Assembly (NCBI GenBank): GCA_900759225.1
Contig: CAAEUM010000326.1
Span: 1 to 9,545 of the forward strand
Source: Lachnospiraceae bacterium
GTDB taxonomy: Bacteria; Bacillota; Clostridia; Lachnospirales; Lachnospiraceae
Length of the DNA: 9,545 nucleotides
Direction of reading: 5' to 3'
This document shows, in pieces, positions 7,466-9,545 of this stretch (position 1 is the stretch's first letter; every line of letters starts with the position of its first letter). The translations under genes and the position numbers were made by a program. Below the pieces are notes generated by a model. It searched no databases and was not told the origin of the DNA. It saw only the letters and a program-made list of their open reading frames with translations.

Positions 7466-7497
7466 TGCATCTTTTTGCCTTTGGCAAAACGGATGCA
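7466..7497 (-). other. Stem-loop in the murC leader
   Basis: A near-perfect hairpin lies between the murC promoter and start. TGCATC (7466-7471) pairs with GATGCA (7492-7497), and TTTTGCC (7473-7479) pairs with GGCAAAA (7483-7489), with a three-base loop and small unpaired bases between. That is 13 base pairs. Neither side is followed by a U-run, so it does not look like a simple terminator; it could affect mRNA stability or be part of a regulatory leader. Confidence 0.6.
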
Positions 7498-7514
7498 AAA
7501 GGTGTTCCTTCCTT

Positions 7515-7523
7515 ATTATATCA
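7515..7523 (-). promoter_or_regulatory. murC promoter, extended -10
   Basis: On the minus strand TGATATAAT (7523-7515) is a full extended -10 (TGn plus TATAAT). No good -35 is seen at 16-18 bases, as is common for extended -10 promoters. The start near 7508 would give a leader of about 115 bases that includes the hairpin at 7466-7497. Confidence 0.65.
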
Positions 7524-7591
7524 AAATCAAAGAGAAAATCCATATGATGTTAAAACCGACACAGTATTTCTCCGTATCCTATTGTAATAGC

Positions 7592-8079
7592 TTACTTAAA
7601 CAGCCGCCTGTAGCCTGACAGCATAACTAAAAGCAGGTTACCCAAAACACCGACTGCCAGCACCTCCCCGATTCCCACCGTCAGCATCAGAAAAGGAATC
7701 AGCCCCGGAGCGCCGTATGCCAGGCGCAGGACCCAGGGGATCATCAATGTATTGGCTGCAATGGGAGGCAGGCAGACCAGCCATTTATGCCTGCGGATAC
7801 AGTAGGAACCCATCGCCCCCACAAGTGTTGCAGCGCTTCCAAACACCACATCCATTGGAACTGCCCCGCCTAACAGGTTAGAGATCAGGCATCCTGCAAA
7901 GAGGCCCGGAACTGCCGCCGGTGTAAAATAGGGCAAAATACACAATGCCTCTGAAATCCGAAATTGTATGGGGCCAAAGGAAATAGGCAAAAAAGCAGGG
8001 TCAGCACCACATAAATGGCTCCTATCATTGCCGCCTGCACCCAAAATCTGGCTCCCTGAGCTTGTATCTGTTCTTTCAT
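7592..8079 (-). pseudogene. queT: QueT-like queuosine precursor transporter, frameshifted
   Basis: Small membrane protein of the QueT family, the substrate-binding component of an ECF transporter for queuosine precursors. The N-terminal part (30 codons from ATG 8079) matches the family: ARFWVQAAMIGAIYVVLTLLF. The family then continues in another frame from LPISFGPIQFRISEAL to the stop at 7592 (132 codons). Adding one T to the T6 run at 7994-7989 restores a 162-aa protein, the normal length. As written, the first frame runs on into unrelated residues and stops at 7885 (66 aa from 8085). GGAG lies 7 bases before 8079; two more ATGs lie at 8082 and 8085. Hydrophobic segments and EALCILPYFTPAAVPGLFAGCLISNLLGG are typical. 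A real inactivation or a sequencing error are both possible; programmed slippage is less likely. Confidence 0.83.
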
Positions 8080-8104
8080 CATCATTCTCCTTTTTTTGCG
8101 TCAC

Positions 8105-8128
8105 CGTTAAAGCTCCCGCTTTTAAACG
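8105..8128 (-). other. Hairpin in the queT leader, possible regulatory RNA
   Basis: In the predicted queT transcript CGTT-AAA-GC (8128-8118, with single bulges at 8124 and 8120) pairs with GC-TTT-AACG (8113-8105). This gives nine base pairs closed by a GGGA (GNRA-type) loop. It is followed by GUGACGC, an A7 run and the ribosome binding site. queT genes are often under preQ1 riboswitches, but I cannot fit this leader to the preQ1-I or preQ1-II patterns I know, so I do not call it one. Confidence 0.4.
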
Positions 8129-8149
8129 CCTGCGCAGTGTCCGGGAACC

Positions 8150-8178
8150 ATTATCATACATCTTGTGACGGTTGTCAA
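8150..8178 (-). promoter_or_regulatory. queT promoter
   Basis: On the minus strand a perfect -35 TTGACA (8178-8173) is followed after 17 bases by GATAAT (8155-8150, 5/6). The start near 8143 would give a leader of about 60 bases to the queT ATG. Confidence 0.75.
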
Positions 8179-8179
8179 T

Positions 8180-8269
8180 ACAGCCAAAGGCCAATAAACC
8201 TATGAGAAAAGATACATCGGAGGATAAAATGCACAGACCACATAGCGATCCTCACAGGGCGTTTTTATA
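8180..8269. other. Non-coding stretch upstream of queT promoter
   Basis: No convincing gene. A 22-codon minus-strand frame from an ATG near 8243 has a GAGG six bases upstream, and its TGA stop overlaps the queT -35 box. It is too short, and has no recognisable similarity, to be called. It could be a remnant of a lost gene. Confidence 0.3.
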
Positions 8270-8292
8270 TCATAGGATGCAATTTCCTATGA
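8270..8292. repeat. 8-bp inverted repeat, possible operator or hairpin
   Basis: TCATAGGA (8270-8277) and TCCTATGA (8285-8292) are exact reverse complements separated by seven bases. It has no U-run, so it is not itself a terminator. It lies immediately after the hydrolase terminator and about 90 bases upstream of the queT -35. Confidence 0.5.
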
Positions 8293-8295
8293 CAA

Positions 8296-8336
8296 AAAAT
8301 CAGCCCCGGCCATAATACCTGGCAAGGGCTGATTTT
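8296..8336 (-). terminator. Rho-independent terminator after the serine hydrolase
   Basis: An 11-bp perfect stem, AAAATCAGCCC (8296-8306) with GGGCTGATTTT (8326-8336), has extra GCC/GGC pairing in the loop. On the minus strand it ends in six Ts (8299-8294), 39 bases after the hydrolase stop. On the plus strand only four Ts follow, so it may work weakly both ways, though no plus-strand gene is seen. Confidence 0.9.
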
Positions 8337-8375
8337 AATAAACTCAATCTTTATTTTTCTAAAAAAATTCTCCAG

Positions 8376-9545
8376 TTAAAGAGCTGCTGTCAGAATGCCC
8401 TGAAATTCGTTAAATTTAGTTTCCTCTGTTTTCCTCATCAAAAGAGTAAGAGTTCCATCCTGGGAAAAGATAAATTTAAAGTGGATGGATGCCACAGATT
8501 CATCGGTTAACTGAGAGCAGATATAAAAGGTATCCCAATCACACCAGGATCCTGATGATACGCACTTTTGTCCGTATTCAGGGAACAGACTGCTTTTGCA
8601 GTTTCCCATACCGAAAAGCAGCTGATGCGTTCCATGTTCATTTTCATACTCCAGAATCCCCTGCTGCTCATTTTCAAAAACGATCCTCATCCGTTTAAAG
8701 CCGTCTTTATTCGGATTAAAGAAGTAATTTTTGCCATTTACCATTTCTCCAAGATTATCCCTGCAGGATAGTTCCAGTATGGGCAGAGTCAGATTTGCCA
8801 GTCTGTTTTCCAGCATTTTTTGTGATACGGCATCCTGGGGCAGCGCATCATCTGAGAGCGATTCCAAAAGTTCTGTGCGGATATTGTGAAGAATCATATC
8901 ATTTCCGCCGGGGATTCCCTGGGTGTCAGAAGTCATTACAACAACTATATCCTGCTTGGGAAAGCACAAAGTATTCTGGCTTCCCATTCCCTGCATGGCA
9001 AAACCGTTGTCCGGCATTTTCCAAAACTGATATCCGTATCCCCAATCTCTGGTGGAACTCATAATGGTAGGTGTCTGAAAAGCCAGAGCCCGGTCCAGAT
9101 ATTTTTTCGGATAAACCTGTCTCCCCTCCGTCTGGCCATAATCATCCGGGTGTTTTCCTCCATTCATAATCATCAGTCCCACCCGCATCATATCAATTGG
9201 TTTTGCCATCAGCCCTGTACCGCCCATGGAAACTCCAAAGGGATCCGGTATAATATAGCTTTCTTCGGAAAAGCCGATCTGACGCAATACCTTATCCTTC
9301 AGAAAATCCAGCAGCTTCTGACCGGTCAGTTTTTCCACCAGAGCACAGAGGGTGTGAGAAGAAGAGGTATCATACATAAAAACGGTTCCCGGCCGGTGTG
9401 TCGGAATAGTCTGGAAAAAACTTCTGACCCAGTTTTCTGAAGTGCTGGTTTTATTATAGGTTGTCATATTATGGCAGGTTTCCATCTTCAGCATATCCTC
9501 TATGGTCATTTCACTCATCCAGGGATGCACTTTTCCGGGCAGATA
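8376..9545 (-). CDS. Serine hydrolase, beta-lactamase family, 5' end outside window
   Basis: The frame is open to the window edge (389 codons visible), so the start and the catalytic S-x-x-K motif lie upstream. The visible part fits the class C beta-lactamase / D-alanyl esterase-like superfamily. Counting residues from base 9530, it has FMYDTSSSHTLCALVEKLTG (51-70), holding the Y-x-N-type element as Y53-D-T; GGTGLMAKPIDMMRVGLMIMNGG (103-125); WGYGYQFWKMP (163-173); and AMQGMGSQNTLCFPKQDIVVVMTSD (178-202), where the K-T-G-type strand is replaced by Q-G-M-G. A further ~180 residues form a C-terminal extension, partly beta-rich, of the kind seen in clostridial serine hydrolases. The true substrate (peptide, ester or cell-wall fragment) is not evident; it is not likely to be a classical resistance beta-lactamase. 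An in-frame GTG at 9530 is internal. Confidence 0.85.
   Translation of the reverse strand, partial: YLPGKVHPWMSEMTIEDMLKMETCHNMTTYNKTSTSENWVRSFFQTIPTHRPGTVFMYDTSSSHTLCALVEKLTGQKLLDFLKDKVLRQIGFSEESYIIPDPFGVSMGGTGLMAKPIDMMRVGLMIMNGGKHPDDYGQTEGRQVYPKKYLDRALAFQTPTIMSSTRDWGYGYQFWKMPDNGFAMQGMGSQNTLCFPKQDIVVVMTSDTQGIPGGNDMILHNIRTELLESLSDDALPQDAVSQKMLENRLANLTLPILELSCRDNLGEMVNGKNYFFNPNKDGFKRMRIVFENEQQGILEYENEHGTHQLLFGMGNCKSSLFPEYGQKCVSSGSWCDWDTFYICSQLTDESVASIHFKFIFSQDGTLTLLMRKTEETKFNEFQGILTAAL

Noticed and set aside
7985..7998. Programmed -1 ribosomal frameshift in queT
   Set aside because: The run does not form an X-XXY-YYZ heptamer in the correct frame, I found no downstream pseudoknot, and queT is not known for recoding. 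Mutation or sequencing error is simpler.
7592..8194. 200-aa protein as a single intact gene
   Set aside because: Its first ~68 residues are the wrong frame of the queT leader and N terminus and show no family similarity; the true QueT start is in another frame.

Overview
The window looks like a piece of a low-to-medium GC Firmicutes chromosome, most likely a Lachnospiraceae (Clostridium cluster XIVa) species. The clues are the RecA and MurC sequences, a DnaD-family protein followed by a DnaC/DnaI-type loader, a long (~390 aa) clostridial-type PRPP synthetase, strong AGGAGG-like ribosome binding sites and a Gram-positive LexA box. I could not run a search, so the taxonomy is inference. Every recognisable gene is on the minus strand, so the genes read from high to low coordinates.

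Layout in the direction of transcription: (1) the 3' part of a serine hydrolase of the beta-lactamase/penicillin-binding family (9545-8376, 5' end outside the window), closed by a strong stem-loop terminator (8296-8336). (2) A ~210-base spacer with an 8-bp inverted repeat, then a good promoter and a structured leader for queT, a queuosine-precursor ECF transporter component. In this sequence queT is broken by a one-base frameshift in a T6 run. (3) murC with its own extended -10 promoter and a long hairpin in its leader. (4) A 225-315 base AT-rich non-coding stretch with a cluster of DnaA-box 9-mers (three in exact tandem at 5825-5851, two perfect ones in exact tandem at 5989-6006, and an inverted copy between). 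(5) The replication-initiation pair dnaD-like plus dnaC/dnaI-like helicase loader. (6) A divergent ribose-phosphate pyrophosphokinase (prs) with a closely following membrane acyltransferase. (7) A 263-base gap and then recA, with a consensus sigma-A promoter and a near-perfect SOS box just after the expected transcription start; its last ~60 codons lie outside the window.

Taken together, much of the window concerns DNA replication and repair (helicase loading, PRPP for nucleotide synthesis, recombination/SOS) next to a cell-wall precursor gene. The most notable non-coding signal is the DnaA-box array upstream of the helicase-loader genes. It suggests that the initiator DnaA controls expression of the loader operon, or is titrated there. 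The window does not look like a mobile or defence island: I see no transposase, integrase, CRISPR array, tRNA or rRNA.
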